A stretch of DNA of 11,991 nt from assembly GCA_040757295.1 (NCBI GenBank), contig JBFLXH010000069.1, positions 1 to 11,991 of the forward strand. The letters are read 5' to 3'. A program made the position numbers and the translations under genes. Origin of the DNA: JAGXSE01 sp040757295 (lineage in GTDB: Bacteria; Bacillota; PH28-bin88). The notes beneath the pieces were generated by a model that was given only the letters and a program-made list of their open reading frames with translations, searched no databases and had not been told where the DNA came from. Below, one piece after another: positions 1 to 6,968 of the stretch. Each line of letters begins with the position of its first letter. The stretch's first letter is position 1.

Positions 1-231
1 ATCCAAAGCGATTATGGGGGCTTTCCGAAAAAGTCAAGCCTTTTTTGTCGAAAATTAGGATCTTTTTTAAAATATTTTTTGAGTTATCATTTTCTATTTA
101 TTTCCACCAACTGCATAACTCCTGTTAGAACAAAAACTTTTTTTGAAAGAATCCTTAATATGGTTCCCGTCTTTCACACCCACAATTTGCAATATTACCC
201 TTGTGATACGCTATAGATACACCAACCGTTT
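1..231. other. AT-rich non-coding stretch upstream of the transposase fragment
   Basis: I see no supportable gene here. The stretch is visibly AT-rich, with runs of T and A around 61-80 and 137-146, and differs from the GC-rich coding DNA that follows. In the transposase reading frame a stop codon (TAG, 214-216) lies just before position 232, so the missing N-terminal part of the transposase does not continue into this stretch. It may be old intergenic DNA or the scar of the deletion that removed most of the insertion sequence. Confidence 0.5.
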
Positions 232-657
232 GTGAACTTGGCGTTTTCGGAAAATGCCCACAAGGCCGTGTTGTTGTCGTGGACCTGGGATGAGGACGCT
301 TGCGTCCGACAAAAACGTTACGATGGCGTTTTCGCCTTTCTAACGAACCATCTGCAAGATGAAGTTTCCGCCAATGAAATGCTCTGCCGCTATCGAGACC
401 GCAACCAGATCGAGATGAACTTCCGCGATCTGAAGGGTCTTTTGGATTTAGAGCGCATATTCATGCAAATTCCCGAGCGAATCGATGCCTATTTGTTTGT
501 CAAAGTTCTGGCGTATTTCGTGCTGGCCTTTCTCCGTTGGTATGCGGAAGAACATGGATACGGCAAAATAACCGAGTCAAAAATAGTTTCCTATGTGTTA
601 TTAAAAAATTTGGGGTATCAGTTTGAAAATGAAAACACGCAAGCCAAGAATAATTAA
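232..657 (+). pseudogene. IS4-superfamily (IS1634-like) transposase, C-terminal fragment
   Basis: The 141 codons read as the C-terminal end of a DDE transposase. The segment YRDRNQIEMNFRDLK fits the Y-x2-R-x3-E-x6-K (YREK) signature of the IS4 superfamily, which carries the third acidic catalytic residue. A hydrophobic stretch (DAYLFVKVLAYFVLAFL) follows, as in IS1634-type enzymes. Full-length members are usually 400-600 residues and carry two catalytic aspartates upstream; both are missing, and an in-frame stop at 214-216 closes the frame just before the fragment. The GTG at 232 is only the first start-like codon, not a credible start. The fragment should be inactive. Its 3' end (TAA at 655-657) overlaps the proposed start of the germination operon by about 30 bases, so the insertion-sequence remnant sits where that operon's promoter would be. 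The YREK signature is seen directly; the family assignment is inference. Confidence 0.75.
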
Positions 658-2254
658 AAATTTGCCTCCTTCCCCAAAGTCTATTAATGAGCCAAAAGAA
701 CCTAGCCTGCCTGAGAGAAGATTTCATCCGGAAGGAGAGTTGTTCTCTTCCTCCTTGGAGCAGAACGTCCAAAGATTAAGGGATTCATTGGGGAACGCCA
801 GCGATCTTGTGATAAGGAACCTGGAAATTACCCCAACAGAGGTAATTGGGGCTGTTCTTTGGCTTGATTCTTTAGTAGAAACAAAAATAATCAGCGATCA
901 TATCCTGCGGCCATTTATGGAATTAAGAGAAAAGGCTGGAATTGAAAACCTAAGGCTTCCCCTGGCAGCAGAATTAAAGAACAACATCACCGCGGCCGAG
1001 CTATTTGAGGCCTCGACCATGGAACAGGTTGTTGCCGGCTTGCTGGACGGAAAAGCTGTAATTATTCTGGACAAAGCTACCCAGGCCTTTGTTGTAACTG
1101 CAGCAGGCTTAAAGGAAAGAAGTGTTGAAGAACCGGAAACAGAAGTAGTGGTGCGGGGCCCCAGGGAAGGTTTCACTGAAAGCCTGAAAACCAATACCGG
1201 CTTGGTTCGGAAGCGGCTGAGAACACCCCACTTCCGGGTAGAAACTTTCGTTCTCGGCAAGCAAACCAACACCAAGGTTAGCCTTCTTTACCTGGCCAAT
1301 ATCGCAAACCCCCTTGTAGTGGCAGAAGTGAAAAACCGGATCAGCCGCATCCGGATTGACGGAGTGATTGAGTCCAGTTATATTGAGGAAATGATTGAGG
1401 ATGCCCCTTTTACACTATTCCCCACCATCGACAACACCGAGAGGCCTGATACTCTTGTGGCCCAGCTGCTGGAAGGACGGGTTGGCATTATGATAGACGG
1501 CACCCCTTTCGCCTTAACCGGACCGGTGGTCTTTTGGCAATACCTGCAGGCCTCGGAAGATTACTATTTGCGCTTTCCCATGGCCAGCTTTATCAGAATC
1601 CTTCGCTACCTGGCCTTCCTGGCTTCCCTGGTTTTGCCCTCTTTATATGTCGCAGGGGTCACCTTCCACCCGGCAATGATTCCCATCCCTCTCCTGATCA
1701 CCGTGGCCTCCGCCCGGGAAGGGGTTCCTTTCCCGCCGGTATTTGAAGCCCTGCTGATGGAACTGACCTTCGAGGGTTTGCGGGAAGCCGGGGTTAGAAT
1801 GCCCCGTGCGATAGGACAGGCCGTCAGCATCGTAGGAGCGTTAATCTTAGGAGAAGCTGCCATCACCGCCAACATAGTTTCTCCGGCAATGGTGATGGTG
1901 GTAGCCGGAACGGCTATCGCTTCCTTTATTATCCCCAGCCCGGACGCAGCCATTGCCACCAGGCTGCTCCGCTTCCCCATGCTGCTGTTGGCGGGAACCA
2001 TCGGGCTTTTCGGGGTACTCTGGGGAATCGTGCTCCTGCATATCCATTTATGTACCCTGCGGTCTTTTGGCGTTCCCTATCTATCCCCGGTATTCCCGGC
2101 CAATTATAACAGTTTAAAGGATATTTTTGTCCGCGCTCCCCACTGGGCCATGAGGAGCCGGCCAGAATCGGTACTCTGGCGGAAAAACAGGCGCCGGAGC
2201 CCGGACACCGGCCCCCCGCTTCCCCCCACCAGGAAAGACAGAGGTGGTGAATGA
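623..2254 (+). CDS. Spore germination protein, GerA family (GerAA/GerKA-like receptor subunit A)
   Basis: This is the A subunit of a germinant receptor, an inner-membrane complex of dormant spores that responds to nutrients. The 543 residues match the usual 480-550 for the family. A soluble N-terminal region starts around residues 45-55 (SLEQNVQRLRDSLGNASDLVIRNLEI, split here as SLEQNVQRL then the LGNASDLVIR family signature). Membrane segments follow at about 322-348, 398-440 and 451-477, then a cytoplasmic tail with the conserved ending LKDIFVRAPHWAMRSRP. The start is uncertain. TTG at 623 and ATG at 629 are the candidates; both lie inside the transposase fragment and have only a weak GGGG upstream. 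The first ~40 residues are variable in this family, so a later start is possible. The stop overlaps the next gene (ATGA), indicating translational coupling in an A-C-B operon. Expression in the forespore under sigma-G is expected from the family, but I see no clear promoter. Confidence 0.9.
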   Translation: MKMKTRKPRIIKNLPPSPKSINEPKEPSLPERRFHPEGELFSSSLEQNVQRLRDSLGNASDLVIRNLEITPTEVIGAVLWLDSLVETKIISDHILRPFMELREKAGIENLRLPLAAELKNNITAAELFEASTMEQVVAGLLDGKAVIILDKATQAFVVTAAGLKERSVEEPETEVVVRGPREGFTESLKTNTGLVRKRLRTPHFRVETFVLGKQTNTKVSLLYLANIANPLVVAEVKNRISRIRIDGVIESSYIEEMIEDAPFTLFPTIDNTERPDTLVAQLLEGRVGIMIDGTPFALTGPVVFWQYLQASEDYYLRFPMASFIRILRYLAFLASLVLPSLYVAGVTFHPAMIPIPLLITVASAREGVPFPPVFEALLMELTFEGLREAGVRMPRAIGQAVSIVGALILGEAAITANIVSPAMVMVVAGTAIASFIIPSPDAAIATRLLRFPMLLLAGTIGLFGVLWGIVLLHIHLCTLRSFGVPYLSPVFPANYNSLKDIFVRAPHWAMRSRPESVLWRKNRRRSPDTGPPLPPTRKDRGGE

Positions 2255-3405
2255 TTCTAAAATACTGCTTGATCCTGATGCAGGCTTTGTTTTTCTTGAA
2301 TATGACAGGCTGCTGGGATGCCTTGGACATTTCCCGGCGGGCCATTGTCTCGGCCATTTGCTTAGATGAAGTTGATGAGCCAGGGCAGATCCTGGTGGGG
2401 GTTCAGGTAATCATTCCCCAAAACCTGATTAGCGGCCAGGGTCAGCAAAGCCAGGGCGGGGCACCCTTTGCCCATTACCTGGCCCACGGGGCAACCTGGA
2501 TTGAAGCAATGCGGAACATAGAAACCCAATTAACCAGGAGCCTTTTCTTGGAAAAAACCAGGGTTCTTATTATCAGCCAGAATTTAGCCGCCAAAGGCAT
2601 TGCAGATGTGGTGGATTTCCTCTCCCGCTCCCCTCAAGGCCGCCACCGGATCCGGGTAGTCATAGCAAAAGAGGCCCCGGCCAGAAGGTTTCTTGAGATT
2701 ATTCACCCTTTGGAAAAAGATACCGGGTCAGCCTTGGACCTCTTGGTGACAAACCAGGAAATCCACTCCTTGACAAAACCTGTTAGCTTCCAGGAGCTGA
2801 TGGGTTGTCTCTCTGAAAGGAATGCTTCTCCGGTTATCCCTATGGTTGGGCTTTCCACGGATGAGAAGTATTTCCAGGCCGAGGGCACGGGAGTATTCCG
2901 TTATGACCGCCTGGTCGGATGGCTTAACCGAAAACAAACCCAGACCTATTTATTGCTCAGGAACCAGGCCAGAAATGTTGTATTAACCGTTGATGCGCCA
3001 AAGGGCCCTCCCAAACCTGTAAGCTTGAAGCTAGAGAGAAGTGCCACCTCTTATCAACCTGTAATTCAGGAAGGCCGGCTCTTAATGCAAATTAAAATTG
3101 AAGCGGTTTTTGAGCTTACAGAGCAGCGGACCGTTATAGATCTGACCAAACCCGAGGACCTAAAAGCCCTTTCTGAGAGGTTAGCTGCCCAAATTAAGGG
3201 AGATGTCCATTCGCTGATTACAACTGCCCAAACCGAATATCAATCAGACATCTTCCACTTTGGGTCTTATTTTCATCGCAAGTATCCAGGGCAATGGCGG
3301 CAGATGAAAGAAAACTGGCAGGAGGAATTCTTCCCCTTGGTTGAGGCACAAGCAGAGGCCAAGGTCAACATTTACCGCACAGGGTTAACCAATCGCCCGT
3401 TCTGA
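2251..3405 (+). CDS. Spore germination lipoprotein, Ger(x)C family (GerC/GerKC-like receptor subunit C)
   Basis: This is the lipoprotein C subunit of the germinant receptor, expected to be anchored on the outer face of the spore inner membrane. It opens with a hydrophobic signal and a lipobox, MTGC, with Cys21 as the lipidated residue. The typical family continuation GCWDALDISRRAIV follows. The 384-residue length is normal for the family (about 360-410), and the remainder is soluble and mixed alpha/beta in character. The ATG at 2251 overlaps the stop of the A gene by four bases (ATGA), with AGAGGTGG just upstream as the ribosome site, so the start is well supported. It lies between the A and B subunit genes, the same order as B. 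subtilis gerK rather than gerA (A-B-C). The substrate of the receptor cannot be read from the sequence. Confidence 0.9.
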   Translation: MILKYCLILMQALFFLNMTGCWDALDISRRAIVSAICLDEVDEPGQILVGVQVIIPQNLISGQGQQSQGGAPFAHYLAHGATWIEAMRNIETQLTRSLFLEKTRVLIISQNLAAKGIADVVDFLSRSPQGRHRIRVVIAKEAPARRFLEIIHPLEKDTGSALDLLVTNQEIHSLTKPVSFQELMGCLSERNASPVIPMVGLSTDEKYFQAEGTGVFRYDRLVGWLNRKQTQTYLLLRNQARNVVLTVDAPKGPPKPVSLKLERSATSYQPVIQEGRLLMQIKIEAVFELTEQRTVIDLTKPEDLKALSERLAAQIKGDVHSLITTAQTEYQSDIFHFGSYFHRKYPGQWRQMKENWQEEFFPLVEAQAEAKVNIYRTGLTNRPF

Positions 3406-3412
3406 AATATTC

Positions 3413-3428
3413 CGGTAATACGGTAATA
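3413..3428 (+). repeat. 8-bp perfect tandem duplication between gerC and gerB
   Basis: CGGTAATA occurs twice in tandem (3413-3420 and 3421-3428) in the 26-base gap between the C and B subunit genes, immediately before the AAAGGTGG ribosome site. It is most likely a small slippage duplication. It slightly lengthens an otherwise tight operon junction. Confidence 0.8.
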
Positions 3429-3431
3429 AAG

Positions 3432-4550
3432 GTGGAAAAGCGCATCTTGTTTACCCAAGAAAAAATTTCTCTTAATCAGGCTACGGCGTTAAATACTGCC
3501 GCAGGCATAGGTACAGTCTTTCTGATAGTCACCCAACCGGCTTTAGAGACAGCAGGCAGGGACGGCTGGCTGACAATTATATTCGGATATTTTACAGGAA
3601 TGCTCATCGGCCTCTTGCTCATCCCTTTGGCAAAACAATTCCCCGGCAAGACCTTTGTCCAGTACCTGCCGGAGTTGGTGGGGTTTTTGCCCGGAAAACT
3701 CATAGCCCTTGCCTTTGTTTTGACCTACGGGGTTTTCTCTGCAATGCTCCTGCGGCAGCTGGCAGAAGTAATGGGCCTGATATATGTGGAAACCCCGTCA
3801 ATTGTTTTCACCCTGGGGTTAATGGTATTGGTGCTTTATGTGGTACGCTCAGGCTTTGAAGTCTTCGCCCGGGTAACTGAAGCTGTACCAATCATTTTTT
3901 TGAGTCTGTTCTTCCTAGCCGTTCTTGCCCTGCCGGACATCCAGTGGACCAACTTCCTGCCCATCCTGGAGAATGGGGTTATGCCAATTCTAAAAGGTTT
4001 ACCGCCGATGATCGCCTTTGCCGGTGAAGCGGTTCTATTTATGGCCTTTTGGTTTCCTACTTTAAGCCAGCCCAGTGAAGCAAAAAAAGCGGTAATTGCC
4101 GGTTTTTCCTTGGCCGGCCTTTCTTTGACTATTATCTTTATTGCGACCGTTGGAGTATTCGGGGCAGCCCAGACCCAAACTATGAATTACCCTATCTTCG
4201 ATTTAGCCGACTTTATTTTAGTCGGTGACTTTTTGGAAGAAATGGAACTGCTGCTGATGATAATCTGGGTGCCAGCCAGTCTATTAAAAGTAACCATATT
4301 CTTCTATCCATTCCTTGTTGGACTGGGGCAGCTTTTTAATTACCACGACTATAAGAAACTTTCTTTTCCCTTAGCAGGCGCCGTTCTTTTAATATCCCAT
4401 CTGCCGCAAAACTTGTTCCAGCGGATAGAAATTGGGCACTTTCTCGACCTTTATATTATCTTCCCATTAACCATGTCCATCCCGTTTTTACTTCTTTTGT
4501 CTCTGATTAGACAGCGCCAGCGAAGACAAGGGGACGGTTCTGCTGTCTGA
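3432..4550 (+). CDS. Spore germination permease, GerAB/GerKB family (receptor subunit B)
   Basis: This is the integral-membrane B subunit of the germinant receptor, from the spore permease family within the APC superfamily, and is thought to bind the germinant. The 372 residues fit the family length (about 360-375), with roughly ten hydrophobic segments. ISLNQATALNTAAGIGTVFL is the first membrane helix region; the last is IIFPLTMSIPFLLLLSLI near the C-terminus. The start is ambiguous. GTG at 3432 lies within the AAAGGTGG ribosome site, whereas TTG at 3447 lies 11 bases downstream of it and gives MFTQEKISLNQ; the second may be the true start. The last codons (AGA CAA GGG GAC GGT TCT GCT GTC TGA) come from a palindromic repeat, giving the odd tail RQGDGSAV. 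This suggests the original C-terminus was altered by repeat insertion. Confidence 0.9.
   Translation: MEKRILFTQEKISLNQATALNTAAGIGTVFLIVTQPALETAGRDGWLTIIFGYFTGMLIGLLLIPLAKQFPGKTFVQYLPELVGFLPGKLIALAFVLTYGVFSAMLLRQLAEVMGLIYVETPSIVFTLGLMVLVLYVVRSGFEVFARVTEAVPIIFLSLFFLAVLALPDIQWTNFLPILENGVMPILKGLPPMIAFAGEAVLFMAFWFPTLSQPSEAKKAVIAGFSLAGLSLTIIFIATVGVFGAAQTQTMNYPIFDLADFILVGDFLEEMELLLMIIWVPASLLKVTIFFYPFLVGLGQLFNYHDYKKLSFPLAGAVLLISHLPQNLFQRIEIGHFLDLYIIFPLTMSIPFLLLLSLIRQRQRRQGDGSAV
4524..4548. repeat. Palindromic repeat copy A (GGGGACGGTTCT core), overlapping gerB 3' end
   Basis: The arms AGACA (4524-4528) and TGTCT (4544-4548) flank AGGGGACGGTTCTGC. The core GGGGACGGTTCT is shared, in the opposite orientation, with the intact copy at 5179-5206. 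The copy lies inside the gerB reading frame and supplies its final codons. Similar cores are, to my knowledge, dispersed in many clostridial genomes, but I could not search. Mobilisation by a REP-associated (Y1/RAYT-type) transposase is a guess. Confidence 0.7.
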
Positions 4551-4595
4551 GTCCTCAGGATCTTGTTAACCCTCAATAGACAACGTTTTGAATTT

Positions 4596-4620
4596 CCCCA
4601 GTCAAAAGTGCGGTGTCCCC
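4596..4620. repeat. Diverged palindromic repeat copy B
   Basis: The + strand reads CCAGTCAAAAG then TGCGGTGTCCCC. This resembles the intact copy (AGTCAAG then AACCGTCCCC) in the same orientation, with a few substitutions. It is too diverged to be certain. It lies 18 bases left of the interrupted copy, so the intergenic region may have held a small tandem set of these repeats. Confidence 0.4.
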
Positions 4621-4637
4621 ATCGGCTACCCGCGCGG

Positions 4638-4648
4638 GGCAAGTCAAG
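4638..4648. repeat. Left half of interrupted repeat copy C
   Basis: GGCAAGTCAAG is identical to the first 11 bases of the intact repeat at 5179. It stops exactly where the 506-bp insertion begins. A perfect GC palindrome (CCCGCGCGGG, 4629-4638) lies directly beside it. Confidence 0.8.
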
Positions 4649-5154
4649 GTAGGGTCGAGGGCAGGCGCGGTAAAGTTCAGACCTTGTGAGGCCAGGCTGT
4701 TTCTGCCTTTTTGGGTCAGTGTCCCTCCTCAAGCGGGTCATCCTCCCCGTTTCCAGCCCCCGCCACATCAAACGCAGCGTGCAGGCCTACCTTTCTTCCG
4801 CGATTTCTCGTCCGGGACGAGGAGGGCTTCTCCAGTTGCTTGGCATGTCCTTGCTTCCGTGCTGCCACTACCGCCCCGCTGGAGTGGTTACTCGTTTCAA
4901 CCAGTTTTCGAGTACCCATGCTGCCTTCACCAGACGGTTGTTGGTTTTTGCCTCCAGATTTCTGGTTTCGAGGTCACCTTTGTGTTCGCTTACGCTTAGG
5001 CCCAAAAAACTCGCTCACCGCCCTTGCGGCGGCTTTGTCATTAGACTCCAGAGGTTCGGTCTCCCTCCCTTTTGCTAATCAAGCTACAGGGCTTTTGGTT
5101 ATTACCCTGGCAGGTCTACCTCCTGCTGAACATGCCAGCCTTTGCTGGACATAC
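4649..5154 (-). mobile_element. Probable degenerate group II intron (internally deleted, no reverse transcriptase)
   Basis: Seen directly: this 506-bp block splits a 28-base repeat. The flanks (11 + 17 bases) rejoin to the intact copy at 5179-5206 with nothing missing or duplicated. On the - strand the block starts GTATG (group II consensus GTGYG) and ends AC (consensus AY). Near its start are hairpins CCAGC-n4-GCTGG (5135-5148) and GCAGG-n7-CCTGC (5110-5126), and a GC-rich hairpin at 5018-5032. At intron nucleotides ~216-222 (4939-4933) lies AACCGTC, the perfect complement of GACGGTT, the last seven bases of the 5' flank, as expected for EBS1-IBS1. Lack of target duplication also fits retrohoming. 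Against: no domain V with its GAAA-capped hairpin is recognisable, and no reverse transcriptase is present. A 67-codon - strand frame (4919-4716) has no family resemblance that I recognise. It is probably a dead or trans-dependent remnant. Confidence 0.65.
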
Positions 5155-5171
5155 AACCGTCCCCACTTGCC
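5155..5171. repeat. Right half of interrupted repeat copy C
   Basis: AACCGTCCCCACTTGCC is identical to the last 17 bases of the intact repeat at 5179-5206. It abuts the right edge of the insertion. Read on the - strand, its terminal GACGGTT would be the intron-binding site IBS1. Confidence 0.85.
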
Positions 5172-5178
5172 ACCCTGG

Positions 5179-5206
5179 GGCAAGTCAAGAACCGTCCCCA
5201 CTTGCC
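5179..5206. repeat. Intact palindromic repeat copy D, overlapping thiE 3' end
   Basis: A 7-bp inverted repeat, GGCAAGT (5179-5185) and ACTTGCC (5200-5206), encloses CAAGAACCGTCCCC. It forms a hairpin on either strand. It contains the thiE stop codon, so the thiE transcript ends in this hairpin. No U-tract follows, so terminator function is uncertain. It serves as the reference copy that defines the edges of the insertion in copy C, seven bases to the left. Confidence 0.85.
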
Positions 5207-5838
5207 CGGAGGCTGTGGACTTTGGCCTTGATATCTTTTGCGCCGACAATTTCCGTTACCAGGGAAATGCAGGTGGCGCCCCTTTTCTTGACCTCCAGGA
5301 TGTTGTGCTCCTTGATGCCGCCAATGGCCACAAAGGGCAGGGGGATGTTTTGCACAACATATTCCAGGTACTCCAGGCCTACCGGAGCGCACACGTCTTT
5401 CTTGGTGTTGGTGGGAAAGATGGGACCAACGCCGATATAGTCCACATCCATCTGCATGGCAGCCTGGGCCTGTTCCGGGGAGTGGGTAGAAAGGCCAATG
5501 ATCATGTCCGGCCCTACCAGCCGGCGCACCGCCTCCACCGGCAAGTCATCTTGCCCCACATGCACCCCGTCGGCCCCCACCAGGAGGGCCAAGTCAACAT
5601 GATCATTGACGATAAAGGTAACCCCTGCTTCCCTGGTGATCTGGCGCAGTTCAAGGCACTCCTGGTATTTGGCCAACATGGTCTTATCCTTTTCCCGGTA
5701 CTGGATGATCTTGATCCCCGCCCCAATCATCTCCTTGACTACTGCCACATTGCCGCGGCCCCGGGAATATTCCTCCGCTGTAATACCGTAGATGCCGGTC
5801 TGGAAGATTTCTTTTACGTTGGGTTTTGGTTTAGCCAT
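5185..5838 (-). CDS. thiE: Thiamin-phosphate synthase ThiE
   Basis: ThiE joins the pyrimidine diphosphate (HMP-PP) to the thiazole phosphate to give thiamin monophosphate in the cytosol. The 217-residue protein has the family's (beta/alpha)8-barrel motifs in order: IIQYREKDK (44-52, diphosphate/pyrimidine binding), FIVNDHVDLALLVGADGVHVGQDDLP (75-100, split as FIVNDHVDLALLVGADG and VHVGQDDLP, with the Mg-binding Asp residues), GLSTHS (115-120), YIGVGPIFPTNTK (134-146) and AIGGI (171-175). The ATG at 5838 has AAGGAGGGG seven bases upstream, overlapping the thiH stop. It is the last gene of the thi operon. Residues 212-217 (ASGDGS) and the stop are encoded by palindromic repeat copy D, so the native C-terminus was probably replaced. 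The catalytic core is intact and I expect a functional enzyme. Confidence 0.96.
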   Translation of the reverse strand: MAKPKPNVKEIFQTGIYGITAEEYSRGRGNVAVVKEMIGAGIKIIQYREKDKTMLAKYQECLELRQITREAGVTFIVNDHVDLALLVGADGVHVGQDDLPVEAVRRLVGPDMIIGLSTHSPEQAQAAMQMDVDYIGVGPIFPTNTKKDVCAPVGLEYLEYVVQNIPLPFVAIGGIKEHNILEVKKRGATCISLVTEIVGAKDIKAKVHSLRASGDGS

Positions 5839-5850
5839 TTTTTCCCCTCC

Positions 5851-6951
5851 TTAAAATGGGTGCCAGTCTTTAAAGACCGGGTCATAGCCGCTTTTTAATA
5901 GTACTTCCCTGATTTGGGCCACATTCCGCTCGTCGGCAATGGCAAACTGGTCCTCAGTGCCGGAAAGGGTCCGCCCGCCAACACTGGTGCAGGAACCAGC
6001 CGACATTTTGGTAATCCCCAGGGGAATCAGTTTATCCCTTAGAGCGGCCCTTTCCCTGGTGGAAAGAGTAAGGCCCAAGCGAGGCATAAACAGCCGCAGT
6101 GCCAAAAGGACCTGGACCAGGTTTTTATCAGTTACCGGGTGCGGAATGATAAAGTCTCCGCTGTGAGGCCGCAGCCGGGGGACGGAATAGCTCATTTCCA
6201 CCTCGGGATATGTGTTCTGAATATAATTGGCATGCAAACCGCCGAAGAATGTCTCCCGCCGCCAATCCCCTAAGCCCAAAAGCGCTCCCACGTTAACAGC
6301 CCGCATGCCTGCCCGGCATCCCCGTTCAGGAGCATCCAGCCTGAACCGGTAGTCCTTTTTGGGACCCCTCAGGTGCACCTGGTCATAGATCTTGGCATCG
6401 TAAACCTCCTGGTAGATGGTCAGGCTGTCCACTCCCGTCTCGACTAAATAGTGGTACTCCTCTTCCTCCATGGGGTAGACCTCAATACCGATGGAGGAAA
6501 AGTAACCTTTAAGTACCCTAACGCAGTCCGCAATGTATTCAACAGGGGCATGATGGCGGGACTCGCCTGTTAAGACCAGGATGTGCTTAAGTCCGGTTGC
6601 GGCTATTACCTTTGCTTCCGCCTCCACCTCTTCCAGAGTCAAGGTTCGCCGCTTAACCCGGTTTCCGGCCGTAAAACCGCAATAGCTGCAATGGTTGATA
6701 CAGTAATTAGAAAGGTACAATGGAGTATACAGCACCATCGCCCGCCCAAAGTGCTGCAGGGTTAACCGGTGGGCTTTCTGGGCCATCTCTTCCAAAAGGC
6801 CCTCTGCCGCCGGAGCAAGCAGGGCTAAAAAGTCACCGGCGTCAAGGCGGCCCTTTTCCAGTACCCGCCTTACATCCACTGGGGAAACCCGGCTAAAAAA
6901 GCCGTCAAAATCAAATTCTTGAAACCGCACATACTGACTGAAAAAGCTCAT
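5851..6951 (-). CDS. thiH: 2-iminoacetate synthase ThiH (radical SAM)
   Basis: ThiH is a radical SAM enzyme that cleaves tyrosine to p-cresol and dehydroglycine, the glycine-derived fragment of the thiazole ring in the oxygen-independent route. The 366 residues match the family (about 365-380). The cluster-binding motif C-x3-C-x2-C is NYCINHCSYCGF, with Cys84, Cys88 and Cys91. The C-terminal region contains SAGSCTSVGG and the typical ending DPVFKDWHPF. The ATG at 6951 has TAGGAGGAG upstream, which overlaps the thiG stop codon, so the start is well supported. It lies 17 bases after thiG and 12 before thiE. ThiH rather than the oxidase ThiO fits an anaerobic lifestyle. Confidence 0.96.
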   Translation of the reverse strand: MSFFSQYVRFQEFDFDGFFSRVSPVDVRRVLEKGRLDAGDFLALLAPAAEGLLEEMAQKAHRLTLQHFGRAMVLYTPLYLSNYCINHCSYCGFTAGNRVKRRTLTLEEVEAEAKVIAATGLKHILVLTGESRHHAPVEYIADCVRVLKGYFSSIGIEVYPMEEEEYHYLVETGVDSLTIYQEVYDAKIYDQVHLRGPKKDYRFRLDAPERGCRAGMRAVNVGALLGLGDWRRETFFGGLHANYIQNTYPEVEMSYSVPRLRPHSGDFIIPHPVTDKNLVQVLLALRLFMPRLGLTLSTRERAALRDKLIPLGITKMSAGSCTSVGGRTLSGTEDQFAIADERNVAQIREVLLKSGYDPVFKDWHPF

Positions 6952-6968
6952 AGCTGCTTCTGCTCCTC

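Noticed and set aside
4649..5154. DNA transposon or MITE as explanation of the 506-bp insert
   Set aside because: The ends (GTATG... and ...CCTAC on the - strand) are not inverted repeats of each other and there is no target duplication.
4524..5206. CRISPR array from the repeated GGGGACGGTTCT cores
   Set aside because: Only a few copies occur, in both orientations, with unequal spacing and different arms, and no cas genes are present.
4711..5898. Long + strand open frame (395 codons) across the intergenic region and thiE/thiH
   Set aside because: It runs antisense to thiE and through the inserted element, has no family resemblance, and has a composition rich in Pro/His/Leu typical of a shadow frame.
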